NCBI RefSeq assembly: GCF_023111095.1
Contig: NZ_JALGYW010000011.1
Coordinates: 62,001-126,000, forward strand
Direction: 5' to 3'
Source of the DNA: Maribellus sp. YY47
GTDB taxonomy: Bacteria > Bacteroidota > Bacteroidia > Bacteroidales > Prolixibacteraceae
DNA: 64,000 nucleotides
Below, piece by piece: positions 20,383-29,567 of the stretch. Made by a program: the position numbers and the translations under genes. Position 1 is the stretch's first letter. Every line of letters begins with the position of its first letter. The notes under the pieces were generated by a model. The model was not told the DNA's origin, did no database searches, and saw nothing but the letters and a program-made list of their open reading frames with translations.

Positions 20383-21393
20383 ATGAAAGTAAATCAATTA
20401 AATTTTGTGCTACTACTTTTCATAATGTCGCTTTCGATCGTTTCGTGCAGCAACAGCGAGGATGAAGAACTGGAAGGAAACTGGTCGGAAGAATCGGATT
20501 TTGACGGAGTACCAAGGAGTGACGCGGCTTCTTTTGTTATCGGAAACTATGCATATGTCGGCACCGGATACGACGGTGAAGACAGACTCAACGACTTTTG
20601 GCAATACGACCCATCAACCAACAATTGGCTGAAAATGGCAAACTTCCCGGGAACCGCCCGTAACGGCGCTGTTGCATTTAGTGTAAATGGCAAAGGATAC
20701 CTTGGTACCGGTTACGACGGCGACGATGAACTAAGCGATTTCTATCAATATACTCCGGAGACAGATACCTGGACAAAAATCGCCGATTTCCCGGGAACTG
20801 CCCGTTACGGAGCTGTTGCATTTTCGGTAGGTGGAAAAGCTTATGTAGGAACCGGTTACGACGGTAACTATCTGAAAGATTTCTATGCCTACACGCCTGA
20901 AACCGACAGCTGGGAACAAGTGTACAGTATTGGTGGGTCCAAGCGCCGCGATGCCACTTCTTTTGTCATCAACGATGTTGCGTATGTTGTTTCGGGCCTC
21001 GATAATGGCTCTTACCTAACCGACCTTTGGAAGTATGATCCGTCGACAGGATTATGGACCGAAATGCGCGACATTACGGATGCCAACGACGACGAGGACT
21101 ACGACGACGATTACACCGGCATTGCACGTATCAGCGCAACCGGAATTACGATTGGTGGCAAAGGATACCTCGTTGGAGGAAGCGCCGGAAGCATTCTAGG
21201 CACAACCTGGGAATATACCCCATCAACAGACCTTTGGGTGGAACGTACTTCATTTGAGGGAGTATCACGTACCGAAGCAGTTGGTTTTGCCATCGGTTTG
21301 AAAGGCTACGTGGCTACCGGAAGAAGTTCGAGCTACTATTTCGATGACATCTGGAGTTTTGACCCAACTGCAGAATACGACGAAGACAATTAA
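20383..21393 (+). CDS. Kelch-repeat lipoprotein (beta-propeller)
   Basis: Start taken at the ATG at 20383 (MKVNQLNF); an upstream in-frame TTG at 20377 is less likely. The protein has 336 residues with a lipoprotein signal ending SLSIVSC and an acidic spacer. Kelch units of about 47-50 residues repeat through the chain (YVGTGYDG, then DFWQYDPSTNNWLKMANFPG, then the next GTARNGAVAFSVNGKGYLG), predicting a six- or seven-bladed propeller. An acidic insert lies near residues 225-240 (ANDDEDYDDDY). A TAGGTTTG element at about 20338-20345 could be its -7 box. It is divergent from DUF4270. Binding partner is unknown. Confidence 0.85.
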   Translation: MKVNQLNFVLLLFIMSLSIVSCSNSEDEELEGNWSEESDFDGVPRSDAASFVIGNYAYVGTGYDGEDRLNDFWQYDPSTNNWLKMANFPGTARNGAVAFSVNGKGYLGTGYDGDDELSDFYQYTPETDTWTKIADFPGTARYGAVAFSVGGKAYVGTGYDGNYLKDFYAYTPETDSWEQVYSIGGSKRRDATSFVINDVAYVVSGLDNGSYLTDLWKYDPSTGLWTEMRDITDANDDEDYDDDYTGIARISATGITIGGKGYLVGGSAGSILGTTWEYTPSTDLWVERTSFEGVSRTEAVGFAIGLKGYVATGRSSSYYFDDIWSFDPTAEYDEDN

Positions 21394-21441
21394 TAGCATA
21401 TAAATAAACTTTTTTCTCTACTGGTTAATCAATTATTTATC

Positions 21442-21577
21442 GAATCGCCCGGAACGGATAAGAGACGCAAAACGCTGAATGAACATATAAAGTCGATTGT
21501 TCTGCTAATCAGGTAATTTTTGCTACTCATGGTAAGTAAATTCATAACGTTACCGTCTCTCCGTTTCGGGTCGATTC
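21442..21577. repeat. Long imperfect inverted repeat between Kelch gene and regulator
   Basis: The left arm 21442-21467 (GAATCGCCCGGAACGGATAA and onward to GAGACG) matches the complement of the right arm 21554-21577 with few mismatches and a small gap. The arms enclose 86 nt and are followed by TTTTT. It could fold into a long hairpin at the end of the Kelch transcript. The rest of 21394-21779 shows no gene. Confidence 0.5.
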
Positions 21578-21779
21578 TTTTTACCGCCTCGCCCCTCCTT
21601 CAATCCCTCAAAACATCACCTAACTACATAGCAAACAACTTCCTTCCTCCCCCATTATTCCGAATAACTTTCACTGCTTAAAAAATCAGCTCTCCTCCAC
21701 ACCTGCACGTTCCAAACTCAAAAGTTGTTATCTTGCAATTGAAAAATGATTCGGTAAGAATCGTGCAAGTACCAGCAAA

Positions 21780-22466
21780 ATGAAGATCCTGATTATTGAA
21801 GACGAAAAAGCGCTTTCGGACGCTGTGGTAAACTACCTGACAGCTGAAGATTATCTGTGTGAAGCAGCTTACGACTACGAAACAGCCGTGGAAAAAACCG
21901 AGCTTTACGATTACGACTGCGTTTTAGTCGACATTAATTTACCCGGAGGAAGTGGCCTTGATATTATCCGTCTGGTAAAAAAGCGCAAGAAAAGCATGGG
22001 CATCATCATTATCTCGGCCCGCAACTCGCTCGATGATAAAATTGAAGGACTGGATATTGGCGCCGACCATTACCTGACCAAGCCCTTTCATCTCGCTGAA
22101 CTGAATGCGCAACTGAAATCGATTCACCGACGGATCAATTTCGACGGAAACAACCAGATCATCATCAACGAAATCAAAATCATGCCCGATGCGCACCAGG
22201 TTTTTGTGCACGACAACCTGCTGAAACTGACCAAGAAAGAATACGAGCTGATGCAGTTTTTTGCCGCCAACAAAAACAAGGTCATCACCAAAACCGGACT
22301 GGCCGAACACCTTTGGGGAGACTATATGGAGGTGGCTGATTCCTACGACTTTATTTACGGCCACATCAAAAATCTACGTAAAAAACTACTTGCCAACGGA
22401 TGCCGGGACTACATACAAACCATCTACGGTGTTGGTTATAAATTCGACACCAGTATCGGGAATTAA
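21780..22466 (+). CDS. OmpR-family response regulator
   Basis: A 228-residue protein. The receiver has acidic residues in LIIEDEK, phospho-acceptor Asp 51 (VLVDINLPGGSG), a Thr/Ser switch (IIISARN) and the lysine in HYLTKPF. The C-terminal winged-helix domain (about residues 125-225) has LLKLTKKEYELMQFFAANKN and IQTIYGVGYKF. It is the cytoplasmic partner of the histidine kinase 35 nt downstream. The pair resembles the RprY/RprX type common in Bacteroidota. Targets cannot be read from this window. Confidence 0.95.
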   Translation: MKILIIEDEKALSDAVVNYLTAEDYLCEAAYDYETAVEKTELYDYDCVLVDINLPGGSGLDIIRLVKKRKKSMGIIIISARNSLDDKIEGLDIGADHYLTKPFHLAELNAQLKSIHRRINFDGNNQIIINEIKIMPDAHQVFVHDNLLKLTKKEYELMQFFAANKNKVITKTGLAEHLWGDYMEVADSYDFIYGHIKNLRKKLLANGCRDYIQTIYGVGYKFDTSIGN

Positions 22467-22501
22467 AAGCTGCACAATTCAAACGACAGAACTGATTTAC
22501 C

Positions 22502-23758
22502 ATGAAGCTTCTTACCAGAACAAGTCTTAATTTCCTTTCCATTTCTCTCTTTATTTTCCTGGTGGGGCTCATTGTCTTTTATTTTTTGCTTCGTAAACAG
22601 GTCGACGCCAACATAAATGCCGAACTGTCCAAAAAAGAAAGCAACATCCGCTCGGAGCTAAACATGGCGCACGGCACGGGAAAAGCTCCTCAAAGCCCGG
22701 CCGACAAAATCGTCATCATTCCTGCGCCGGCCAACGACGCCTCCCGCGCTTTCTCCGATACCATTCTTTTTGATGAACGGGAACAGCATTATGTTCCGCA
22801 CCGCCAGCTTGAATTCACCACCGAAATCAACGGGCAGACGTTCCTGGTAAAAATCTATAAGTCGCTGGCCGAAACCGATTCGCTCATCGTTCGGATTCTG
22901 TTGTTGTTAACTGTAGTTGTAGTGATGTTAATTGCTGCACTGCTGATACTCAACCTGCACACGTCGCAGAAAGCGTGGCATGTATTCTACGATACATTGG
23001 AGAAAGTCAGTCACTACGACTTGAATTCGCAGCAGGAATTTTCGCCACAAGCTTCTGACATCAAGGAGTTCAACGACCTGAATGGCGTTTTGAAGGCAAT
23101 GACCGAAAGGATAAAAAACGACTACTACAACCTGAAGGAATACACCGAGAACGCCTCCCACGAAATACAAACACCACTGGCCGTAATTACATCAAAACTG
23201 GAGTTATTGCTGCAGTCCGACAAGCTTCCCGAAAAGGAACTAAAAACCATCACCGACGCGCTGGAAGCCAGTTCCAAACTGTCGCGACTCAACAAAACGC
23301 TGTTATTACTGGCCAAAATCGAAAATCGCCAGTTCCCCGAAACCAAAGAAGTGGATTTAAGTGAATTAATTGAATACCAGCTCGAAAATTTTGAAGAACT
23401 GATCGAAACCAAGCAGATTAAGGTGAAAATGCCGGAATCTTCCTTCTCAGTAAAAATGAATCCCTTCCTGGCGGATATCCTGATAGCCAACCTCATCAAA
23501 AACGGGTTGCGCCACAACGTAAAAGGCGGAAACCTGGAGTTTGATATCAACGAAGAAAGACTGATTGTTTCGAACAGCGGCGAAAAAATTCAGGGCGACG
23601 AAGGCCAACTCTTCAACCGCTTTTACAAAGCCTCTTCCTCCGACAAATCAACAGGACTAGGACTGGCCATCGTCCAAAAAATTTGCGAAGTATCCGGTTT
23701 TCAGGCCCAATATGCTTACCGCGAAAACCTGCATCAATTCAGTATTTTTTTCAAGTAG
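22502..23758 (+). CDS. Sensor histidine kinase
   Basis: A 418-residue inner-membrane kinase. Helix 1 spans about residues 10-33 (FLSISLFIFLVGLIVFYFLL), a short periplasmic sensor about 34-132, and helix 2 about 133-158 (LLLLTVVVVMLIAALLIL). The HisKA domain has NASHEIQTPLAV with phospho-acceptor His 220. The ATPase domain has N box NLIKNGLRHN, a short G1 box SNSGE and G2 box STGLGLAIV. It lies 35 nt after its OmpR-type regulator. The sensor region has no domain that I can name. The short G1 box is usual for RprX-like kinases. Confidence 0.94.
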   Translation: MKLLTRTSLNFLSISLFIFLVGLIVFYFLLRKQVDANINAELSKKESNIRSELNMAHGTGKAPQSPADKIVIIPAPANDASRAFSDTILFDEREQHYVPHRQLEFTTEINGQTFLVKIYKSLAETDSLIVRILLLLTVVVVMLIAALLILNLHTSQKAWHVFYDTLEKVSHYDLNSQQEFSPQASDIKEFNDLNGVLKAMTERIKNDYYNLKEYTENASHEIQTPLAVITSKLELLLQSDKLPEKELKTITDALEASSKLSRLNKTLLLLAKIENRQFPETKEVDLSELIEYQLENFEELIETKQIKVKMPESSFSVKMNPFLADILIANLIKNGLRHNVKGGNLEFDINEERLIVSNSGEKIQGDEGQLFNRFYKASSSDKSTGLGLAIVQKICEVSGFQAQYAYRENLHQFSIFFK

Positions 23759-23776
23759 CTTCCGGGGTGACGTTTA

Positions 23777-23921
23777 AGATTGCTTCGCGCTGCTCGCAAT
23801 GACGCCCAAAGGGGTTTTTTACGTTCGGGAGGGTTTGGTTTTCGGCAAAGCCGAAAACCAAACCCTCCTAGCAAATTAATAACACTACTTCTCTATCATT
23901 GCGAACGCAGTGAAGCAATCT
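23777..23921. repeat. Nested palindromic dispersed-repeat element
   Basis: The outer arms are AGATTGCTTC...TCGCAATGA (23777-23802) and its inverted form (23896-23921), identical for 10 and 9 bases at the two ends. Between them lies a perfect 19-bp hairpin (23828-23846 with 23850-23868, loop AAA). The outer arms resemble a repeat I know from many Bacteroidota genomes, often mis-translated as 'HCERSEAIC'. The element occupies the gap between the kinase and hemA. The remaining 23922-24282 is AT-rich and gene-free; it must hold the hemA promoter, but I could not assign one with confidence. Confidence 0.75.
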
Positions 23922-24282
23922 GTCTTTCTACAATTATTTTTAACCCGACAACGGCTATTTCTTCCCAAACCCAATATTTTCTCCCAGACAACTTAAAAAT
24001 AACCCGATTCCACAATTTAAATTTAGATTAAACAACACGTTTCAGAAACGGAAAAATCCACCTAAACAAACACACCCCATAAATTACCAACACATTAATT
24101 TTGTGCACATTAGAGCATAACAATACTCCCATTTCGATATGACATATATCAACATCAAAACAACTTTTTATCACAACACAGTAAAAGCAAAACAGCATTC
24201 TGTCAAATCCGGATTTTTTGCACAGATTTTCTACAGATTGTTTTAATATACTTGAACTGCAAATCAGAAAGATTCACAACGA

Positions 24283-25536
24283 ATGATCGGATTATTAGGA
24301 TTAAATCACAAGACAGCACCCATCGAAATCCGGGGTAGATTTGTTTTTTGCGAAGAGGATGTCAGGCGTTTTATTCCGGGCCTGAATGAAATGGGATTGA
24401 CCGGTGCCATTGTTTTATCCACCTGTAACCGAACGGAGATTTACTTCGATTATTCCGGTTCAGATATCGAATCGTTTGGCGATTATATGCTCTCAACACT
24501 GATCGACTGGCGTAAAGCCGACACTGAGGTAAAACAACATTTTTACACTTATTTTGGTGAAAACGTTTCACGTCACCTGTTCAAAGTAGCTTCCGGGCTC
24601 GATTCAATGGCTTTGGGAGAATACCAGATTGTTGGTCAGCTGAAAGAAGCGTTTGCCATCAGCGAACGTCAAAACATCAATAGCTCGGTACTGATCCGTC
24701 TTTTCAACAAAGCGTTTGAAGCCGGAAAATCGGTTCGCACCAACACAGAATTGAGCAAAGGAGCCGTTTCGATAAGTTATGCCGCTGTGGAACTGGCATC
24801 ACAAAAATTACGCAACCTTACTTCGCACCCGGCTCTTTTGATCGGCGCCGGACAAACAGGCGAACTTACCATGCAGAACATGGTAAAAAAAGGCTGCACC
24901 AAATTCACGGTGATTAACCGCACCTTTGAAAAAGCAGCGGAACTGGCTGCACGTTACAACGGTGAAGCCCGCACCCTGGAAGAACTTGATGATTTATTAC
25001 TCAACCACGATATTGTGATCGCCAGCACGGCCTCAAAAAAGGCACTTATCACCAAAGAAAAAATGATGCAGATCATGCCGCTCCGCCATTACAAGCCGAT
25101 GTTCTTTATCGATCTTTCTGTTCCGGCAAATGTGGAAGTGGCTGTAGGCGAAATTGACAACACCTTTGTTTACAACGTGGATGATTTAACCGCTGTGGTA
25201 GACGAAACCTTCGAAAAGCGCAAAGGCGAAATTGAAAAAGCCGAAGAGATTATCGAAAGTTTTGTGGCTGAATTTTCGGACTGGCAACACACCCGCGAAC
25301 TGACGGCTACTTTCCAGAGCATCAGCGAAAATTTCCAGAAAATCAACCAGCAGGAATTGGAAGGCTTTATGAAAAAGCAGGTGAGAAACAACGGCGAGGA
25401 TGCAGAAATGTATGCCGAGCACATCACCAACAAATTCATCCGCCTGATGATCCGCAACGTTAAGTCGGTAACCGACAATGGCCGCAAAAAAGAGTACATT
25501 GATTTGGTTAACGACCTGTTCAAAATCGCTCAATGA
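24283..25536 (+). CDS. hemA: Glutamyl-tRNA reductase
   Basis: A 417-residue enzyme that reduces glutamyl-tRNA(Glu) to glutamate-1-semialdehyde with NADPH, the first step of the C5 tetrapyrrole pathway. The catalytic Cys 48 is in LSTCNRTEIY and the conserved His 9 in LNHKTAP. The substrate-binding segment GLDSMALGEYQIVGQLKEAF, the NADPH Rossmann motif LIGAGQTGEL and a C-terminal helical dimerisation domain are all present. Its TGA overlaps the ATG of hemCD (ATGA), so the two are translationally coupled. It is the first gene of the hem operon. Confidence 0.97.
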   Translation: MIGLLGLNHKTAPIEIRGRFVFCEEDVRRFIPGLNEMGLTGAIVLSTCNRTEIYFDYSGSDIESFGDYMLSTLIDWRKADTEVKQHFYTYFGENVSRHLFKVASGLDSMALGEYQIVGQLKEAFAISERQNINSSVLIRLFNKAFEAGKSVRTNTELSKGAVSISYAAVELASQKLRNLTSHPALLIGAGQTGELTMQNMVKKGCTKFTVINRTFEKAAELAARYNGEARTLEELDDLLLNHDIVIASTASKKALITKEKMMQIMPLRHYKPMFFIDLSVPANVEVAVGEIDNTFVYNVDDLTAVVDETFEKRKGEIEKAEEIIESFVAEFSDWQHTRELTATFQSISENFQKINQQELEGFMKKQVRNNGEDAEMYAEHITNKFIRLMIRNVKSVTDNGRKKEYIDLVNDLFKIAQ

Positions 25537-27239
25537 GAAAACACATTCGAATCGGAACCCGCGGAAGTCAGTTGGCCTTGTACCAGGCTTACCGTGTAAA
25601 AGATACTTTGGAGGCAAAATACCCGGAGCTCACTTTTGAGATTGTGGTAATTAAAACCAAAGGCGATAAAATACTGGACGTGCCGCTTTCCAAAATCGGC
25701 GACAAGGGACTTTTTACCAAGGAACTGGAAATTGCGATGTTCGACGACGAAATCGACATGGCTGTTCACAGTTTAAAAGACCTGCCCACCGTTTTCCCGA
25801 AAGGTACCAAACTGGGCGCAGTGCTCGAACGGGCCAGCGCATTCGATGCACTGGTTACCAAAGACCAGCGAACATTCGAAGAACTTACATCAGAAGATAT
25901 TATTGCAACATCGAGCCTGAGAAGAAAGGCGCAGTTGCTCAAACTCAATCCGAACCTCACCATTGTTGAAATTCGCGGAAACGTAAACACGCGCATCCGG
26001 AAAATGGAAGAAGGTTATTGCAGTGCCATGATTATGGCGGCTGCCGGTTTGCAACGCCTTGGCATGGACGAGCACATTTCGGAAGTGCTTTCGCCCGATA
26101 AAATGATCCCGGCCTGTGCACAGGGAGCCATTGCGATCGAAATATTGGAAAAAGACCACGCAATTGAGAATTTACTGAATGGTATCAATCACCTCGAAAC
26201 GATGATCACTTCGGGTGCCGAACGTACTTTTTTACGCACGCTCGAAGGCGGTTGCCAGATTCCCGTGGGAAGCCATTCTGAAATTAAAGGCGACACTTTT
26301 ACCATCACCGGCTTTATTTCCAACCTCGACGGAAGTGTGTTTATCAAGGATTCGGCTTCTGGCTCTGTTAAAGAGGCCAACACAATTGCCAACGGTCTGG
26401 CGGAAAAACTGCTGAACGATGGGGGCAAAACAGTACTCGACACCATAAAAGCGAACATAGCACCACAAACCGGCGAACTTCCGCTAAAAGGAAAAACGAT
26501 TATTTCAACCCGACCCGTTGAAGTGGGCGACGATCTTTCGCAATTGCTTAAAGCCAAAGGCGCCAATGTGATCGAAGCTCCGATGATCCGGATTGAGACA
26601 ACCGTACTTCCCGATTCAGAAAAAGCGGTTTTAAAAGACCTGCAAAAATTTAACTGGGCATTTTTCACCAGCAAAAACGGCGTTATCCACTTTTTCAAAC
26701 AGCTGATTGAAATCAACGGAAACACCACTTTGCCCGAAACACTGAAGATTGCGGTGATCGGAGAAAAAACGGCGGACGAACTCGACTATTACGGTTACGG
26801 TCCGCAATTTATTTCTCCCGAAGCCACGGCTGAAGAATTTGTAGCCGCTTTCAAAAAAGAATACACACCCGAAGGTCAGCAACTATTGCTGGCGTTGGGA
26901 AACATCGCCGGAACAAAGCTCGAAGAGCAGCTTTCAGAAAAAAATGACATTACACGGCTGAATGTGTACAACACTTTGCCGCCTGTTACACCGGGTGAAA
27001 ATGTGCAGCGTCTCATTCAGAACAATCAATACAACTGCATTCTTTTCACCAGTCCGTCAACGGTCCAGAATTTTTATGCTTTGATGGGAAAAGAACTGTC
27101 CACGCCCCCCACTATCGGGAGCATCGGGCCGGTGACCACCAAAGCAGTGCAGGAACTGGGCTGGGAAACCGCATTCGAAGCAGCGCCTTACAATTCGGAA
27201 GGCCTTGTTTCGTCCATTATTCAGTATTTTAGCAAGTAA
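25533..27239 (+). CDS. hemCD: Fused hydroxymethylbilane synthase and uroporphyrinogen-III synthase
   Basis: A single 568-residue frame. Residues 1 to about 305 are a complete porphobilinogen deaminase: RIGTRGSQLALYQA, MAVHSLKDLPT, ATSSLRRKAQLL, EIRGNVNTRIRKM and the dipyrromethane-cofactor Cys 241 in LEGGCQIPVG. From about residue 318 a uroporphyrinogen-III synthase follows: LKGKTIISTRPVEVGDDLSQ, WAFFTSKNGVIHFF, CILFTSPSTVQNFY and IGPVTTKAVQELGW. The frame is continuous with no stop or shift. The chain would make hydroxymethylbilane and cyclise it in place. Start overlaps the hemA stop by 4 nt. Confidence 0.95.
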   Translation: MRKHIRIGTRGSQLALYQAYRVKDTLEAKYPELTFEIVVIKTKGDKILDVPLSKIGDKGLFTKELEIAMFDDEIDMAVHSLKDLPTVFPKGTKLGAVLERASAFDALVTKDQRTFEELTSEDIIATSSLRRKAQLLKLNPNLTIVEIRGNVNTRIRKMEEGYCSAMIMAAAGLQRLGMDEHISEVLSPDKMIPACAQGAIAIEILEKDHAIENLLNGINHLETMITSGAERTFLRTLEGGCQIPVGSHSEIKGDTFTITGFISNLDGSVFIKDSASGSVKEANTIANGLAEKLLNDGGKTVLDTIKANIAPQTGELPLKGKTIISTRPVEVGDDLSQLLKAKGANVIEAPMIRIETTVLPDSEKAVLKDLQKFNWAFFTSKNGVIHFFKQLIEINGNTTLPETLKIAVIGEKTADELDYYGYGPQFISPEATAEEFVAAFKKEYTPEGQQLLLALGNIAGTKLEEQLSEKNDITRLNVYNTLPPVTPGENVQRLIQNNQYNCILFTSPSTVQNFYALMGKELSTPPTIGSIGPVTTKAVQELGWETAFEAAPYNSEGLVSSIIQYFSK

Positions 27240-27262
27240 TCAAACATCAAAACAGATAAGTT

Positions 27263-28243
27263 ATGGCATTTCCGCAAACAAGATTAAGAAGACTTAGATA
27301 CAATTCAGTATTGAGAGACATGGTTACCGAAACCAAACTTTCGGTGGACGACTTAATCATGCCGCTTTTTGTATGCGCCGGTACCAATATTAAGAACCCA
27401 ATTTCGTCGATGCCGGGAAACTACCAGTTATCGGTAGAACTCCTGGTGGAAGAGTGTAAAAAAGTAGTGGCCGCCGGTGTTCGTGCGGTGTTGCTTTTTG
27501 GAATTCCGGCAGAAAAAGATGAACACGGACTGGTAGCCTGCCAACACAACAGCATCGTACAAACTGCCATCCGAGCCATCAAAAAGGAATTGCCCAATCT
27601 GTATATCGTTGCCGATGTCTGCAACTGCGAATATACCACACATGGTCATTGTGGAACGATTATCGACGGCGACGTGGATAACGACAGCACACTGGCAACA
27701 CTGGCCAAACAATCGGTTTCGCTGGCCGAAGCCGGAGCCGATATGATCGCACCGAGCGATATGATGGACGGCCGCGTGGGAAGTATCCGCAAAGCACTGG
27801 ATGAAGCGCATTTTGAAAAAATTCCGATCATGTCGTATGCAGCAAAATACGCTTCAGGTTTTTACGGTCCGTTCCGTGAAGCCGCTGAAAGCGCTCCGAA
27901 ATTCGGAAACCGTGCCACCTACCAGATGAACCCGGCCAACTCGAACGAAGCCATGCGCGAAGTGGCAGCCGATATCGAAGAGGGTGCCGACCTGGTTATG
28001 GTAAAGCCTGCCCTTTCATACCTCGACATTATCTACCGCGTGAAAACCGAATTCAACATGCCGGTAGCAGCTTACAATGTGAGCGGAGAGTTTTCGATGG
28101 TAAAAGCCGCCGGAGCAAACAACTGGATCGATGAAGCCCGTGTTATGATGGAAGTTCTGACTTCGATCAAACGTGCCGGAGCCGACATCATTATCACCTA
28201 CCATGCGGTGGATGCGGCCAACATTATTAACGCGATGAAGTAA
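27263..28243 (+). CDS. hemB: Porphobilinogen synthase (delta-aminolevulinate dehydratase)
   Basis: A 326-residue enzyme that condenses two 5-aminolevulinate molecules to porphobilinogen. The catalytic-zinc site with three cysteines is visible in [14 protein letters not shown], marking a zinc-dependent form rather than the magnesium type. The Schiff-base lysines lie in [15 protein letters not shown] and [11 protein letters not shown]. It lies 23 nt after hemCD and 26 nt before hemL. Length and motifs are normal. Confidence 0.97.
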   Translation: MAFPQTRLRRLRYNSVLRDMVTETKLSVDDLIMPLFVCAGTNIKNPISSMPGNYQLSVELLVEECKKVVAAGVRAVLLFGIPAEKDEHGLVACQHNSIVQTAIRAIKKELPNLYIVADVCNCEYTTHGHCGTIIDGDVDNDSTLATLAKQSVSLAEAGADMIAPSDMMDGRVGSIRKALDEAHFEKIPIMSYAAKYASGFYGPFREAAESAPKFGNRATYQMNPANSNEAMREVAADIEEGADLVMVKPALSYLDIIYRVKTEFNMPVAAYNVSGEFSMVKAAGANNWIDEARVMMEVLTSIKRAGADIIITYHAVDAANIINAMK

Positions 28244-28269
28244 ACATTGCAAAAGCAAAACAACAGAAC

Positions 28270-29565
28270 ATGTCCTTTACTAAAAGTATAGAAGCCTTTG
28301 AAAAAGCACAACAGGTAATCCCGGGCGGGGTAAACTCACCGGTTCGCGCTTTCAAAAGTGTGAAGCTGAATCCTGTGTTTATTGAAAAAGCCAAAGGCGC
28401 TGAAATTTTTGACATCGACGGTAACCGCTACATCGATTTTGTAGCCTCGTGGGGACCGCTGATTTTTGGCCACGCGCACGACCGCATCCTGGCTGCCATT
28501 AACGAAGCAGCACAAAAGGGAACCAGCTACGGCGCTCCCACGCAGTACGAAACACAAATGGCCGAACTGATCGTGGAAATGTTCCCGACAGTGGAAAAAG
28601 TGCGGATGGTTAACTCGGGTACAGAAGCCACCATGAGCGCGATTCGCCTGGCACGCGGTTACACGAAACGCGAGAAGATCGTCAAATTTATCGGTAACTA
28701 CCACGGCCACGGCGACAGCTTTCTGATCAAAGCAGGATCGGGTGCCATCACACTGGGTATTCCTGACAGTCCGGGTGTGACCAAAGGAAACGCGCAGGAT
28801 ACCTTGCTGGCCGAATACAACAACCTCGATTCAGTACAAAAGCTGTTTGACGAGGAAAACGGACAGATTGCTGCGGTGATCGTTGAACCGGTTTCGGGCA
28901 ACATGGGAATGGTACCTCCCAATCCGGGTTTCCTTGAAGGCCTTCGCGAAATTTGTACTGCCAACGGCGCGCTGCTGATCTTTGACGAAGTGATCACCGG
29001 GTTCCGACTCGCAAAAGGCGGTGCACAGGAATATTACGGTATTTCGCCCGACCTCACCACGCTCGGAAAAATCATCGGTGGCGGACTTCCGGTGGGCGCT
29101 TACGGCGGTAAAAAAGAGATCATGGACATGCTGGCACCGGTGGGCCCGGTGTACCAGGCCGGAACTTTATCCGGAAACCCGCTGGCAATGGCGGCAGGGA
29201 TCACCATGCTGACAATGATCAACGAAACGGCCGATTTTTACAGCGAACTGGAACGCAAAGCTGCCAAGCTTGAAAAAGGCATCCGTCAAAACCTCGAAGA
29301 AACAGGTACCAAAGCGGTACTGAACCGCGTGGGATCGATGATGACCCTGTTCTTCACCCAAGAAAAGCAGGTTACTTCCTTTGACGAAGCCATGACCTGT
29401 GATACTGAAAAATATGCCGAATATTTCCGTCTTTCGCTTGAAAGCGGGATCTACCTGGCACCTTCGCAGTTCGAGTGTTTGTTTGTTTCGTACGCACACA
29501 CCGACCAAGACATTGATTGTATTATTGAAGCCAACAAAAAAGCGTTGCAAAACCTGAAGAAATAG
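28270..29565 (+). CDS. hemL: Glutamate-1-semialdehyde 2,1-aminomutase
   Basis: A 431-residue PLP enzyme that turns glutamate-1-semialdehyde into 5-aminolevulinate, acting between HemA and HemB. Motifs are [16 protein letters not shown] at the N-terminus, [35 protein letters not shown] and the PLP lysine in [18 protein letters not shown]. It ends 2 nt before the hemE start. With hemA it gives the C5 route, so no ALA synthase is needed. Confidence 0.97.
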   Translation: MSFTKSIEAFEKAQQVIPGGVNSPVRAFKSVKLNPVFIEKAKGAEIFDIDGNRYIDFVASWGPLIFGHAHDRILAAINEAAQKGTSYGAPTQYETQMAELIVEMFPTVEKVRMVNSGTEATMSAIRLARGYTKREKIVKFIGNYHGHGDSFLIKAGSGAITLGIPDSPGVTKGNAQDTLLAEYNNLDSVQKLFDEENGQIAAVIVEPVSGNMGMVPPNPGFLEGLREICTANGALLIFDEVITGFRLAKGGAQEYYGISPDLTTLGKIIGGGLPVGAYGGKKEIMDMLAPVGPVYQAGTLSGNPLAMAAGITMLTMINETADFYSELERKAAKLEKGIRQNLEETGTKAVLNRVGSMMTLFFTQEKQVTSFDEAMTCDTEKYAEYFRLSLESGIYLAPSQFECLFVSYAHTDQDIDCIIEANKKALQNLKK

Positions 29566-29567
29566 AC

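Noticed and set aside
23780-24031. 83-codon open frame on the plus strand after the histidine kinase
   Set aside because: It is the translation of the dispersed repeat (RAARNDA, HCERSEAIC), a common false ORF.
26189-26728. 179-codon open frame on the minus strand
   Set aside because: Antisense to the hemCD fusion; Ser-rich, without motifs, a shadow of codon bias.
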